Of a stretch of DNA of 64,000 bases, positions 9,601 through 21,464 are shown piece after piece. The notes beneath the pieces were generated by a model. That model saw only the letters and a program-made list of their open reading frames with translations. It was not told where the DNA came from and searched no databases. Positions within the stretch are counted from its first letter, which is position 1, and every line of letters begins with the position of its first letter. Both the position numbers and the translations under genes were made by a program. The stretch lies in assembly GCF_964656455.1 (NCBI RefSeq), contig NC_135719.1, positions 5,497,163 to 5,561,162 of the forward strand, written 5' to 3'. This stretch comes from Halichoerus grypus. Lineage: Eukaryota > Chordata > Mammalia > Carnivora > Phocidae.

Positions 9601-12600
9601 TAGGGACAGGAGCCAGGCCCTGGGAGGAGCAGAAGGGAGCACACAGGGAATGCGCGGTCTCTGGCGGAAAGAGTGACCTCCTCCGTGCCTCGTTGGCTTG
9701 TCGTAGGTGCGATACATGTCCTCGACGGATGCCAAAGTGGAACAGATGTTTCAGATACTCTTGGACCCACAAGAGAAGGGCACCGAGAAGAAGCAAAAGG
9801 TATAGGTCTGGACTGAGCGAGTGGGGGCAGAACTCCCACTGCAGCCCCCCCCCCCGCCCCGGTGGTGCCCTCGCTGTGAGCCTGGCCTGCTGTGGTGCCT
9901 GGGGCTCCTCGGGCCACGCAGCCGGGCTCCCAGCGAGAACGTAGGGCCTGGGGCCTGCATGTGTCCTTCTATTTACTTACTGGAGGAAACTGAAGTTCAG
10001 AGAGGTTACGTTTATGACAAGGTCACTCAGCTGCTAAATGGAAGCAGCGCGGTCCAGAGCTCAGGCTCGCGGCTCGCCCTGGCCTCTGCCGTGGGTACTG
10101 TCCACATGATGGTGCGCTTCTTTGACCTAGGCTTCCCAGAACCTGGTGGTGCTGGCCCGGGAGGATGCTGGGGCTGAGAAGATCTTCCGGAGCAACGGGG
10201 TTCAGCTCCTGCAGCGCCTGCTGGACACGGGCGAGGCCGACCTCATGCTGGCGGCTCTGCGCACGCTGGTCGGCATCTGCTCCGAGCACCAGTCACGGGT
10301 AGGTGGGGCCCGAGGGCCAGTTCCTGCCTCAGTCAGGCCCTCTGTTCCTCCACGCACCCACCCACCCTTCCACCCCTCACTGTTCCCGGAAGAATGGAAG
10401 GCAGAGTACAAGGAGACCTGTAATGAGAGGAAAACTTAAAATGGCTCCAAAAAAGCCATCATGATCTGGGATGAACTGGGGCCTGTAAAAAGCGGAAGCA
10501 GCCCAATGGCACCCTGAGCCCGTACTTTAAGTAGGCTTGAGCTAGGCTTTCCTGGAGCTGGCTCAGAGACGCCTTGTTTGGACTCATTCATTGTACGGTA
10601 AAAGCAAGTGCTGCAAGGAAAGGGCCCCCGTCCTTCCCTAACCATCAAACTGACATTTCCCCTGCAGGGGTATCCTCCAGCCAGTGACGTGGTCAGTGAT
10701 GTCACCCACAGCATCTGTACTGTCGAGACAGGGACCAGATAGGAGGGGCTTGACCCTGAACTGGTTGTCAGCGTAGATGGGACATGTCCAGCACAGACAC
10801 TTGTGCAAGAACAGTCCTGCCCTGGTGAAGTCCAGGCCCTAGCTGTTGCCTGAGCTGGCTGGACCAGGGGACAGGAACTCAACCCTTGGTTCCTTTGAGA
10901 GGTGCCCGTAATTCTGAGATCAGAGATGGAGCTATGGGATATTCCATGGAAGCTCTTCAGGCGAGACTCAGGCTATATTTCTGGGTCTCCCAGGACTAAG
11001 TAAAGCCATGGGAATTCCATCTACCTCCTTCAGCCTTCCTGCCCATCCCAGGTTACCCTCTGGGATATCCAGCTTTGAAATGGGCTGGAGAGGCCTTGTC
11101 GTCTGTTCCATGCATGTCCACATCCTCAGGCTGCAGACAGAACCTCAGGGTCACCATTGGAAAGGAACCAGGTGTCCTTGGACTTGGGAGTTACGGAGCT
11201 TGTCCAGGCTTCTGGGGTTCTGGGGAAACACGAACCAAAGCAGCTGCTCCCGGGGTCACAGTGTTCCTTGTCTCTGACGAGCTGAGGAGAGGTAGTGGTG
11301 GATTCCTCTGGAATGTTTCCTTTAGGAAGCCGTTCCCACAAAACAATCCTGGTGTTACCCCGGGTCACACAGTCAGGCCCACTCTGATTCCACTTGGCCT
11401 TCCACCCAGATGTTTTTTCCCCTTCTGGCCATACTCACGACCCACAGTTAGGGATCCTTGTGGCTGCCCTGCACCAGCTGGAGGCTCTGTCCCCTCTCTC
11501 CCACCCAGACGGTGGCAACTCTGAGTGTGCTGGGAACTCGGCGTGTGGTCTCCATCCTGGGCGTGGAAAACCAAGCCGTGTCCCTGGCTGCCTGCCACCT
11601 GCTGCAGGTTATATTTGATGCCCTCAAGGAAGGCGTCAAGAAAGGCTTCAGAGGCAAAGAAGGTGCCATCATTGTGGGTGAGTAGAAGCAGGTCTGTGGT
11701 CCTTTGGGTGTTGCGATCATGGAGGGGAAGGGGCCGAGCCAGCCACGCCAGCTCTTGGGGGACCACACTTGCCACCGCAGGTTGTTCAGGAATCTGGCTC
11801 AGTGACAGTATTTTACTCCAGATTCGAAGCAATGAGGGTATCTACGGGGAAGGCTGGAGCCCAGCCCAGAGCCCAGGATGCTGGTCTCCCCTTCCTGTGT
11901 CTCCCTGGCCTATTGGGAAGGTGAGGGGTCAGGCAGGGCTGCGCCACTGTGGGGCTCACTGATGCCTTCTCATTGCCAGATCCTGCCCGGGAGCTAAAGG
12001 TCCTCATCAGTAACCTCTTGGAGCTACTGACTGAGGTGGGGGTCTCCGGCCAAGGCCGGGACAATGCTCTGACCCTCCTGATTAAAGCAGTGCCCCGGAA
12101 GTCTCTGAAGGACCCCAACAACAGCCTCACCCTCTGGGTCATTGACCAAGGTAGGTGACCAGTTTTGAAGAGGGGGAAGGAGACTGAGTGTATCTGTTAC
12201 ATCTTGCTTGGGTGACTGTACCCGGCCGTGGGTCTGCACCGAAGTGCACCCTGTGGCCTGCACTATGGCCTCAGGGGCCCAGAGCGAGACCCTTCAGCCG
12301 TGCCCGTGTGCACATGCGTGCGCTTCGAGCAGGCCTGCCAGCCCATCAGCGGGGAGGCTGGATCGGCTTTCTGTATCTGAGGTGTTCCCTAGTGAGTGTG
12401 CATTACTTCTGTACTCAGAGAAAAGTTTACTATATAAATTCACACTTCTTGGGACGCCTGGCTGGTTCAGTCAGTGGGAACATGCAATTCCTTTTTTTTT
12501 TTTAAAGATTTATTTATTATTTGAGAGAGCGTGCCTGTGATGGGGCGGGGAGGGGCAGAGGGAGAGGAAGAGAATCTCAAGCAGACTCCCCGCTGAGCAC

Positions 12601-15600
12601 AAAGCCAGACGCAAGGCTCGATATCCCGACCCTGAGATCAAGACCTGAGCCAAAATCAAGAGTCATCCACTTAACCGACAGCCACCCAGGTACCCCTGGA
12701 ACATGCGACTCTTGATCCTCGGGGTCGTGAGTTCAAGCCCTGCATTGGGCAGAGAGAGTACTTAAAAAAAAAGAAGTATTAGGGCACCTGGGTGGCTCAG
12801 TCGCTTAAGCATCTGTCTTTGGCTCAGGTCATGATCCCAGGGTCCTGGGATTGAGGTCTGTGTCAGGTTCCCTGCTCAGCAGGGAGTCTGCTTCTCCCTC
12901 TCACTCTGCCCCTCCCCTCCCACTCGTGTGCTTGCACGCACTCTCTCTTTCTCAAGTAAATAAATAAAATCTTTAAGAAAAAATACATATGTACATATGT
13001 GCACACATATATATACAGTAATCAATTGACACTTTTCTTTTCCCTTAAAAAATAGATAAGGAAAGTTTGGCAAAGTCCCTCCATGAGGACGTTTATCGGG
13101 TGCTCATCTTTTGGTGTCCCCATAATGCTGGGAAGCCTGGATGGTACTTTCCCCTTTAGTTTTACAGATGAGGAACCCGTGGGCAGGGCCAGCATGCAGT
13201 CCTCACTCCACGGGCCTTCCCTGACGCCCCGACTATCCCTGGAGGCGGTGGATCAGCCCCCAGGGCTCTCCGAGCCTGCCCTGCACGCGGCTGTCCACGC
13301 TGTGTACCCTCGTCTCTGGGAGGCCCTGCCTGTCCGTGCCCCTCCCAGGGAACCTCCTCCCTTTGCCTGCTTTCTGCTGCCTCCATAGCAGTGTGTCTTT
13401 TCAGGCCTGAAGAAGATTCTGGAGGTGGGGGGCTCTGTGCAGGAGCCACCCGGGGAGCTCGCGGTGACCGCGAACAGCCGCATGAGTGCCTCCGTGCTGC
13501 TCAACAAGCTTTTTGATGACCTGAAGTGTGATGCCGAGAGGGAGAATTTCCACCGACTGTGTGAGAACTACATCAAGTAAGGGAGCCGGCCCCGCAGCCC
13601 GTTGCCAGGGGCGCCGACGGGGTTGCGCTCCTTGGGGAGGGGCAACAGTGAAAGGGTTTCAACCAGGAGAGCAGCCTTGGGGAGGCCTCGCAGGGACCAC
13701 ACTTCTTTTTCCAAAGTGGCCTCCCCGGGGGACGTTCTTCCTCCATTCTACGCCACAGCGAACGTCCTCGAGCGCGCGCTGTGCATACTGAGCACTTCGG
13801 GGTGTGCGTTCCGACACCGCGGTGCAGCACGACAGTCCAGCCCGTAAGGAGCTTCCAGCTGGGACTGAGGACAAATCCTGAAATAAGCAGAGCACTTTTG
13901 GATCGTCAGAAGTGCAGGAAAGGAGCTAAACGGTGGTGTGCGCGAGAGTAACCTAGGTCAGATGTACGATCAGGGGAGGCCCGAAACCTTAGCGAGAGAA
14001 AATGGGCCGCCGGTGCCCAGGGGCATGTGCCCGAGGTCCCAGGGGCAGCTTTCCTTGCTGTTCCTGCCCAGGTAGTGCAGATGCCGGGCCGGCGGACGGG
14101 AAGGGGGGGAAGGAGAGTCCCTTTATGCCGGCCTTGGGGTGACCACTGTTACCCTGTGCCCCTCAGGAGCTGGTTTGAGGGCCAAGGGCTGGCCGGGAAG
14201 CTGCGGGCCATCCAGACGGTGTCCTGCCTCCTGCAGGGCCCATGTGAAGCCGGCAACCGGGCCCTGGAGCTGAGCGGCGTCATGGAGAGCGTGATGGCCC
14301 TGTGTGCCTCCGAGCAGGAGGAGGAGCAGCTGGTGGCCGTGGAGGCCCTGATCCACGCGGCCGGGAAGGCCAAGCGGGCCTCATTCATCACGGCCAACGG
14401 TGTCTCGCTGCTGAAGGACCTGTACAAGCGCAGCGAGAAGGACAGCATCCGCATCCGGGCGCTGGTGGTGAGCGGGCAGGCCTGGGTTGGGCAGGCCCGC
14501 CGGCAGGCAGGGGCATTTTTTGGGTGGCTGGTGTGTCAGGGTGTGGCTCCAGCACAGCCTGGTGAAAATATGGGCTATGCAGGGCCTTGTCGAGGCCAGA
14601 GGCATGAGCCCTGGCTCCTCCTACCACAGGGCTCGTGGTCAAGTCAGGGACACGAGCCTTGTCCACAGAGGACCCCCGAGAATGCAGGACGGCGCATGCT
14701 GCCCCCTGGAGGCGGTGGGAGAAGCTTCAGGAGGAGACGATGGAGGAGGGGGACTGCTGGGCCAGGCTAGTTGGCCCGGCCGGGTGGAGGGGCCGGGTGG
14801 AAAGGCTCAGCCTCCAGGTGGCCCCAGATGCTGGAGCTTTGGGCTCTGGTTGGCCTCCATGAGCCTGCTGCACCTCGGGAAGGCTGGTCCTCCTCCTTAG
14901 GGCACTTAGTGCTGGGTGTCTCCATCCCAGAAGGATCTTGCCTTGCCTGGGGCACCGGTCTTCTCCACACACACGTGTTAGCTTCACCTGTAAAGAGCTC
15001 TGTATGACATGGAAAGGAACCGAGCAAATCCCAGTGCAGATCTGGGGGGTTGGGGTCCGGGACCGCACAGTGGACAATACGTCAGTCTCTACCAGATGTG
15101 TCACCTGACCGCCCCAGGAGCTGATTTGCTGCCAAACGCTCTAGGTAGTAGCCTGGTAGGGATGTGCGTGGCCTCCAGAGGGCCCGGCAGAATGTCGGGG
15201 AGAGAGCCCATGCCGGGTGTGGAGGAGCCCAGCTCTGCCTCCATCCCTAGAGACCGACGGCTGGTTCTCGCCTCTTCCCCCAGGGCCTGTGTAAGCTCGG
15301 CTCGGCTGGAGGGACAGACTTCAGCATGAAGCAGTTTGCTGAAGGCTCCACTCTCAAACTGGCCAAGCAGTGTCGAAAGTGAGTTATTTGGTGTTGCCAT
15401 GGCTCCCCACCTGTCAGCTAGGCCTCAAGAGGAGGGTCTGGATGGAGGATGGGGCCTCCCCACTATCCTGCTGTCCCCCAGGCAGACCCTCCTGGATCCT
15501 GCCACGTGAACTGCTTCGTGTGTAGAGGGGAAGTCCCCCAGTTCTGATGGTTGCCCACTACCCTGCACATCCCCAGGTGGCTGTGCAATGACCAGATCGA

Positions 15601-18600
15601 CGCAGGCACACGGCGCTGGGCAGTGGAGGGCCTGGCCTACCTCACCTTCGACGCCGACGTGAAGGAAGAGTTTGTGGAAGATGAGGCTGCCCTGAAGGCT
15701 CTGTTCCAGCTCAGCAGGGTAGCTCCTTGGGTTTCTCTAGTCATTTGGGAACAGTATCTGCGATTAGAATTGACCAGGTTTTCTTGGCAGATCTCGGGCA
15801 GTGGCTCTCATGGCCCCAGGGTGGGAGCTTTGGCAGCCTGCGTGGCCGCTCCGTAGCCTGGGCCTGCGGGGCTGCACCGGCCGCGTCGGGCAGGACAGTG
15901 TTTCTGGGGGAGTTAGGGAAGTTGCGTGTGTGAGCTCCCAAGAGTCTGGGGCCAGGGTGGGCCTGGGAGCTTCCCCCATTCATCCTGCTGCCCCGGTGGT
16001 GTAGCTGAGGGCGGAAGTGGAGGCCCGGGGACGGCCACCTGACTGCCCCTCTCCTGCGCGCAGTCCGAGGAGAGGTCAGTGCTCTTTGCGGTGGCCTCGG
16101 CACTGGTGAACTGCACCAACAGCTACGACTGTGAGGAGCCTGACCCCAAGATGGTGGAGCTGGCCAAGTACGCCAAGCAGCATGTGCCCGAGCAGCACCC
16201 CAAGGTGAGGGAGCCGCTGAGAGGCTTTGGGGGTCTCCGCAGCAGCCGCCCGTTTAAGCGGGTTTCTTTCCCTTTGTGTTCCCGCCCATCAACTGGGGCT
16301 GTGAGGACGGTCTCCCTCTCCCTGTCCAGTCAGCTGGGGCCCCTCTGCTAAGCTGCCTCCTTCCCAGGACAAACCGGCTTTCGTGCGGGCTCGGGTGAAG
16401 AAGCTGCTGGAGGCCGGCGTGGTGTCGGCCATGACGTGCATGGTGAAGACCGAGAGCCCCGTGCTGACCAGTGCTTGCCGGGAGCTGCTCTCCAGGTGAG
16501 CCAGACCTTGCCTGACTCGGAAGCAGGGGCGCGGGGGGGCCGCCCGCGTACCTGCCGCCCAGAGCCCCCCGCCCACCCGCACCGTCTCCCCGCAGGGTCT
16601 TCCTGGCGTTGGTGGACGAGGTAGAGGACCGTGGCACTGTGGTGGCTCAGGGCGGGGGCAAGGTAAGCTGCCTTACAGATTCCTTCCCGATGGTCTACAC
16701 GGCATGACGCAGTGGCTGCCACGGCAGAGACGAGGCTGGAACACAGTATGAGGGACCCGCAGGAACGTGTTCCTGCTGAGAGAGCCGTGCTGCCGGGGGC
16801 GGGTTGGTGCCCATCGAGATCCGGACTCTCCTCCTTTCTCCCGTGTCATTGGCCTGCGTGGCCCGCGGCCCAGCCCAAGCCACAGCTGGCCCTTAGTGTT
16901 TGTGGAAGAGTTTGGGCAGCTTGAGGAGAGGCCTGGGAGAGAGGAAGAGGGTCTGGGCGGGAGTGTCGACAGGCCTGAGGGAGGAGAGAGGTGAGCGCGC
17001 CACCGTCAGGACCGGGCTGGTGGTTTGGGCCTTACCCTCCAGGGCACATCTCAGACCCTGACGGCTTGGCTCGTCCCCACAGGCTCTGCTGCCGCTGGCC
17101 CTGGAAGGCACCGACGTGGGGCAGACGAAGGCAGCCCAGGCTCTTGCCAAGCTCACCATCACCTCCAACCCGGAGATGACTTTTCCTGGCGAGCGGGTGC
17201 GTGTCCTGCTGCCCCAGCCCTGGCCTCTCCTCCACCCCTCCCTGGGCCCTAATGGCCTCTGACCCGGGCTGTGGCTCCTCCTTGGGACAGACAGGAAGCC
17301 CCCGGGGTGGGGAGGGCCGCCTTCCGTCTGGAGGTGGCCTCTCACCTTCGGGTTGGTGGGGTTGGTGGGGGCTGGATGAGTGGCCCTGACAGGTGGCTGT
17401 ATTACAGATCTATGAGGTGGTCCGGCCCCTTGTCTCCCTGCTGCACCTCAACTGCTCAGGCCTGCAGAACTTCGAGGCACTCATGGCTCTCACAAACCTG
17501 GCGGGGATCAGTGAGAGGCTCCGGTAAGGTCCCCAGGGCAGCACTTTACAGTTGGAAGAGCACCTTTCGGTCACTGCCTGACTTGAGCCTCACAGGGGCT
17601 TCCCTGTAGCTGGGGAGACAGGCCAGGAGGTTTGACTTGTACCTCGGTCCACCAGTGCGCAAGGCCCGGGGCAGTGCCAGTGCACGCTCTCGAGTCAGAC
17701 CGCCTGGGTTCACGTCCTGACTTCACTGGTTGCTAGTGTGTAACCGCAAACAAGTGCTGCTCCGTGCCTCAGTTTCCCCTCTGTGGAATGGCATGGGTGT
17801 AGCACCTACCTCAGGAGTGGTAGTGAGCTTTAAATGAGAAAATACACGCAGAATCACCGAGTACGTGGCACCTGGCTCGCTCCCAGCAGTGTGGCCAAGT
17901 GGTATGCGTCAGCTGTTACCGAGAACGGTGACATTGGGCTCCCTGTCTGCACTCAGCCTCAGTTTCTTCTTCTGCAAAATAGTAATAGTAAGCGTACCTG
18001 CACCTTCACCGTAGGGCCGTGGTGAGGATTAAGAAAGAGTCCAAGCTCTGGGTCAGGGTAAGCGCTTAAATATTAGATGTTAGCAGCACTGTCGCCAGCT
18101 CCCCGGTCTCCGAACGGCTACCTTAGAGCATTTTCCACGGTCCCAGGCTACCTCCTAGGCCTGGTGAAGAAGCTGGAAGCCACCGCAGCTCATACCTGGT
18201 GCAGGAGGGTCTTTGGACACTGCCCGAGGTCCTTGACCCGGGGCTTGAATGCATGGGGATGCGGGGGTGGGGGAAGTGGGTGCAGGAGCTCTGAGGCTGC
18301 TGACCTTTCCACCCTGGCCCCGCAGGCAGAAGATCCTGAAGGAGAAGGCCGTGCCCATGATTGAGGGCTACATGTTCGAGGAGCACGAGATGATCCGCCG
18401 GGCAGCCACGGAGTGCATGTGTAACCTGGCCATGAGCAAGGAGGTGAGGGCGGGTCCGGGGGGTCCTGACGGGCAGGTGCGCAGAGGTACCTGTGCCCCG
18501 CCTGGCTTTGCCGCAGCTCACTCAGTCCCCTCCCCTCCTCTGGCCACAGGTACAGGACCTCTTCGAAGCCGAGGGCAATGACCGGCTGAAGCTGCTGGTG

Positions 18601-19110
18601 CTGTACAGCGGAGAGGAGGATGAGCTGCTGCGGCGGGCCGCTGCTGGGGGCCTGGCCATGCTCACCTCCATGCGGCCCTCGCTCTGCAGCCGCATCCCCC
18701 AAGTGGTCAGTGCCTCTTCTCGGCGGGGGAGGGGATGTGGGCCTGGAACGCCCTGCATGGCGGCCGGTGGGGGGGCATCCCAGGGCACGTGGGAGTGTTC
18801 CTGCCAGGTCTGAGCCTGCCGCTCGGTGGTGATGCTGCCCTGTTTCCCGCAGACCACACACTGGCTGGAGATCCTGCAGGCCTTGCTCCTGAGCCCCAAC
18901 CAGGAGCTGCAGCACCGGGGTGTGGTGGTGGCACTGAACATGGTGGAGGCCTCCAAAGAGGTCGCCGGCACGCTCATGGAGAGCGAGGTGCTGGAGATCC
19001 TGTCGGTGCTGGCTAAGGGCAAGGAGAGCCCCGTCAGGAGAGCTGCTGCGGCTTGCCTGGGGAAGGCCGTGGAATACGGGCTTATCAAAGCCAACCGGGA
19101 CGGCGAGTGA
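6625..19110 (+). CDS. UNC45A: UNC45A, TPR/UCS myosin chaperone
   Basis: Twenty exons: 6625-6675, 6857-7018, 7257-7293, 7593-7768, 9707-9799, 10131-10298, 11509-11677, 11980-12150, 13405-13576, 14167-14467, 15284-15378, 15577-15718, 16064-16204, 16368-16495, 16596-16662, 17083-17196, 17408-17523, 18326-18443, 18550-18705 and 18853-19110. They total 2,835 nt, or 944 aa, the human length. Three TPR repeats (about residues 20-125, starting [16 protein letters not shown]) bind Hsp90/Hsp70 tails. A central armadillo-like region follows, then the UCS domain (about 530-944) that folds myosin heads. It is a cytosolic co-chaperone needed for non-muscle myosin, cytokinesis and cell motility. The start gives the conserved MTVSGP. 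Exon 1 holds a second donor that would remove 15 codons. Exon 3 is only 37 nt. All introns are GT-AG. Confidence 0.97.
7840..8890 (+). mobile_element. Ancient L1 3' remnant in UNC45A intron 4
   Basis: Diverged L1 ORF2/3' phrases remain, such as the region around TAGGGAGAAGCAAATGGAAAT and TTGTTGTAATGAAAAATTGG. It is interrupted by the SINE at 8364-8565. Confidence 0.55.
8364..8565 (-). mobile_element. Carnivore tRNA-Lys SINE in UNC45A intron 4
   Basis: Complete reversed copy with a target duplication GAAAGAAAATACTTCTT (8347-8363), repeated with one change at 8567-8583. Confidence 0.93.
9965..10080 (-). repeat. MIR fragment, reversed
   Basis: GAAACTGAAGTTCAGAGAGG and AAGGTCACTCAGCTGCTAAA are the reversed MIR core, just before UNC45A exon 6. 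Confidence 0.7.
10440..11508. other. UNC45A intron 6, no further feature seen
   Basis: About 1.1 kb of intron between exons 6 and 7. I recognise no repeat family or RNA gene in it. Confidence 0.5.
12451..12772 (+). mobile_element. Old carnivore SINE split by a younger SINE
   Basis: The old copy starts GGGACGCCTGGCTGGTTCAG and resumes at 12697 with GACTCTTGATCCTCGGGGTC and AGAGAGTACTTAAAAAAAAA. The piece GGAACATGC occurs on both sides of the inserted SINE. Confidence 0.88.
12492..12696 (-). mobile_element. Carnivore SINE inserted in an older SINE
   Basis: Reversed copy from oligo-T/AAAGATTTATTTATTATTTG to GCCACCCAGGTACCCC, flanked by the GGAACATGC duplication of the host SINE. Confidence 0.88.
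12782..12980 (+). mobile_element. Carnivore tRNA-Lys SINE in UNC45A intron 8
   Basis: Head GGCACCTGGGTGGCTCAGTC through tail AAATAAATAAAATCTTTAAG. Confidence 0.92.
17675..17890 (+). repeat. MIR element in UNC45A intron 17
   Basis: Near-complete MIR: GTCAGACCGCCTGGGTTCAC, GTGCCTCAGTTTCCCCTCTG and a TTAAATGAGAAAATACACG segment. Confidence 0.85.
17945..18080 (+). repeat. Second MIR 3' half in UNC45A intron 17
   Basis: CTCAGTTTCTTCTTCTGCAA, GTGGTGAGGATTAAGAAAG and GGGTAAGCGCTTAAATATTA follow MIR order. Confidence 0.7.
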
Positions 19111-19650
19111 GCGGCTGCCTCACGCACACGCCACCTGCTGCCGCGGAGGAGCGAGGGCGGACACAGCTTGGCTGCTGGGGGCTGGGATGCTGCACGCGGG
19201 CCTCTCCTCCCTAGCTGCCCCGATGTCCTCTGCGGAGTCGGGGACCACGGTCCGTCTGGGCCCTGCTGCGCCAGCACTGCCTCCAGCCTCCCGCGGCGGG
19301 GCCCTCCGTAGCAGTGCAGCCCGCTAGGGACGCGCGCTCCCGGCCCTGGGAAGGGCACGGCAGGCAGCCGCAGCAGCCAGGAGCCTCACCCGAGCGCGCT
19401 GGCGGGAGCACGGCGGCCCTCCGAGAACGAGGCCGTGCACGTCAGTCGTGCTCCCCGTCCGGAGGCAGGGGCCTGGCTGAGTGCGCCGCCCAGCTACACA
19501 GCGCAGCTACCTGCACGGAAGGACTCCGGCGGTTCCTCACCCTGCAGCCTGCTGAGCGCTTTTTAATCCTGCTGGAGGATCAGGGTAAACCTAGGAAGCT
19601 AATAAAAATCTCTTCACTCGCGTGGGAATAAATGGCTTTGGACTCGTCGA
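19111..19650 (+). terminator. UNC45A 3' UTR with two poly(A) signals
   Basis: After the UNC45A TGA come about 490 bases of GC-rich 3' UTR. Two AATAAA hexamers follow, at 19601-19606 and 19627-19632. Cleavage is expected near 19650. Confidence 0.8.
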
Positions 19651-19819
19651 TGCTGGTCCTTCAATGCCCTTGTCTCTGTACTGAGCGTTCCCAGTGGCCC
19701 CCCCTGGGCAGTGCGCTGGATTTGGGGTTCGTGTGTCGTCCTGGCCTGCTCTTGCCTCACGGAAAAACCCTGTAGCTGATCCAGGGGAGAGCGAGAGCTC
19801 CACCGCCCGCCGGGGCAGA

Positions 19820-20420
19820 GAGCCGCGAGAACCCGCTTCCGTTCTGGGAGTCCAGGTTGAAGCTCATTGGCTCGCAGAGATGAGTGACAGGCCCCGAGCC
19901 AATGGAAGGCCAAACTCGCCGACGCGCCCGCCTAGTACGACTGCTTCCGGTTGGGCATCAGCCCCTCTCATGTGGATCGTGAGCTGCCGCCGTCCGGGGC
20001 TGAGGGGAACGGCGGGGTGCCCGTGTCGCGGCGGTCGCTCTTCGCCAGCCCTGCAGCTCGGATTCTAACCCGAGCTCCGTGCGGGCCTGCAGGGGGCGGG
20101 ACCGTCCGGCCCACCTCTGCCTCGGGTCCGCGCCCACCGGAGGTTGCCCCACCTCACACCCGAGGCTGCAGCGGCACGGCGCACACCCCCGGGCCGGCTC
20201 GACAGAGCTCGGGCCGGACAGGCCGCGGCCGGGACGGCGGGTACCGAGGTGAGCACCGCCCTGCGGCCGCCCGCCCCGAGCGGTGACGTCACCGCCCTCG
20301 CCGGCGATTGGCCCGGGGAGGCTGCGGCAGCCAATGGGCGCCTGGGCCGGGGGGCGGCTCTTCAAACATTTCCTCCGCGGCGGCCGGCACCCGGGTCCTG
20401 GGCGGCTGCCCTGCATCCCC
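19820..20420 (+). promoter_or_regulatory. RCCD1 promoter region, two inverted-CCAAT modules and candidate exon 1
   Basis: Module 1 has ATTGG at 19866-19870 and CCAAT at 19899-19903. Module 2 has a perfect CRE, TGACGTCA (20284-20291), ATTGG (20307-20311), CCAAT (20331-20335), GC boxes and a CHR-like TTCAAA (20361-20366). Between them GAG|GTGAGC at 20249 is a good donor, suggesting a noncoding RCCD1 first exon ending at 20248 that joins the acceptor at 21452. CCAAT pairs with CRE and CHR are typical of cell-cycle promoters. Module 2 may also drive a second start or an antisense transcript. Confidence 0.55.
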
Positions 20421-21452
20421 GCTCTTGCTCCCTCGAGACTGCCCGCCGGGAGGAGCTGCCCGAGGAGGGTGGAGGGCACAGGGTCAAGATCAAGGTCAGA
20501 GGCCCCCTTGGGTTAGGAGCCCAGGTCTGGGCCAAGGAGCTTTGGTCGCAGGAGGGACCCCATAGCTGACTTCAAAGCCGAACATGCTGTACGGTAAAAG
20601 CGGCGTTGTTTTTGTGACCACGGGACAGTGTATTCGCTTCCCGATTTATGTGTGAACTCCCGGGGGGCAGACAGCCGTCTTTCTCATCCGCCCAAGGGAA
20701 GGCAACAGTAAATGCTTGCAGAACGAATGAATGACTAGGTGAGGTCCAGGTGAAATGGTGTTTATATAGGTCCCTTGAAAACCAGTAAGTACCACTGGAC
20801 TTTCTAAAATCAACTCTAAGTACTGGATTTAATAAGCCAGTACTTGCCTTGTGCCTGTCGTGATCTGTGCCAGTACGTGAACCGTTGGTTTCCATCTGTT
20901 CCACACAGTTCCACAAGGTGCGTACACAGCACGCTCTCCTATCCCTGCCTTTGTAAAACTGAAGAAACTGAACTGGGCTCAGAAGGCTTGAGTAAATGGA
21001 CCGAGGACACAGGCACAGAGGCAAACACGTGAGCCCTGGAGTTGGTGGAACCCGCACAGGGCGCTGTCTCCCAAACGCTCTGCTTTGCCCTGGTGGGAAG
21101 AGCACTGTATGTGGAGTCGGGGGGCCTTGATTTCGGCCTCTGCCCCTCTTGGTCCTAAGTTACGTGATTGTGTAAGGGTTACTTTCTCTGGGAGTCTCCT
21201 CTGTCAAATGGGGGTAATTCTGGTTCCCAAGAGGACATGGGATAATGTGCCTGCCACTGGGAGCCGGAGGGGCTCACATCCTAGGACAGCGTCTAAGGGG
21301 GAGGCCACTTAAATGCCGGGTGCCTACTCTGTGGAGCAATGAGCTTGCTTGAGTCAAAGGGAAGACAGGGCAAGTGCCCCATTCTGGGCAGCCCAGAATC
21401 TTCCTCAGTCTGGTGGGATTCCTAACCCTGTCCCGCCTCCCACCCCGTTCAG
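20421..21452 (+). other. RCCD1 intron 1 with MIR pieces
   Basis: This is presumed intron between the noncoding exon and the acceptor at 21452. A reversed MIR core is likely near 20960-21025. A forward MIR lies at about 21095-21270, shown by TGTCAAATGGGGGTAATTCT. No other gene is seen. Confidence 0.5.
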
Positions 21453-21464
21453 GTGGCGGCCAGC

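Noticed and set aside
9184..9735. 183-codon minus-strand ORF
   Set aside because: Antisense to UNC45A intron 4/exon 5, with mixed composition and no motif.
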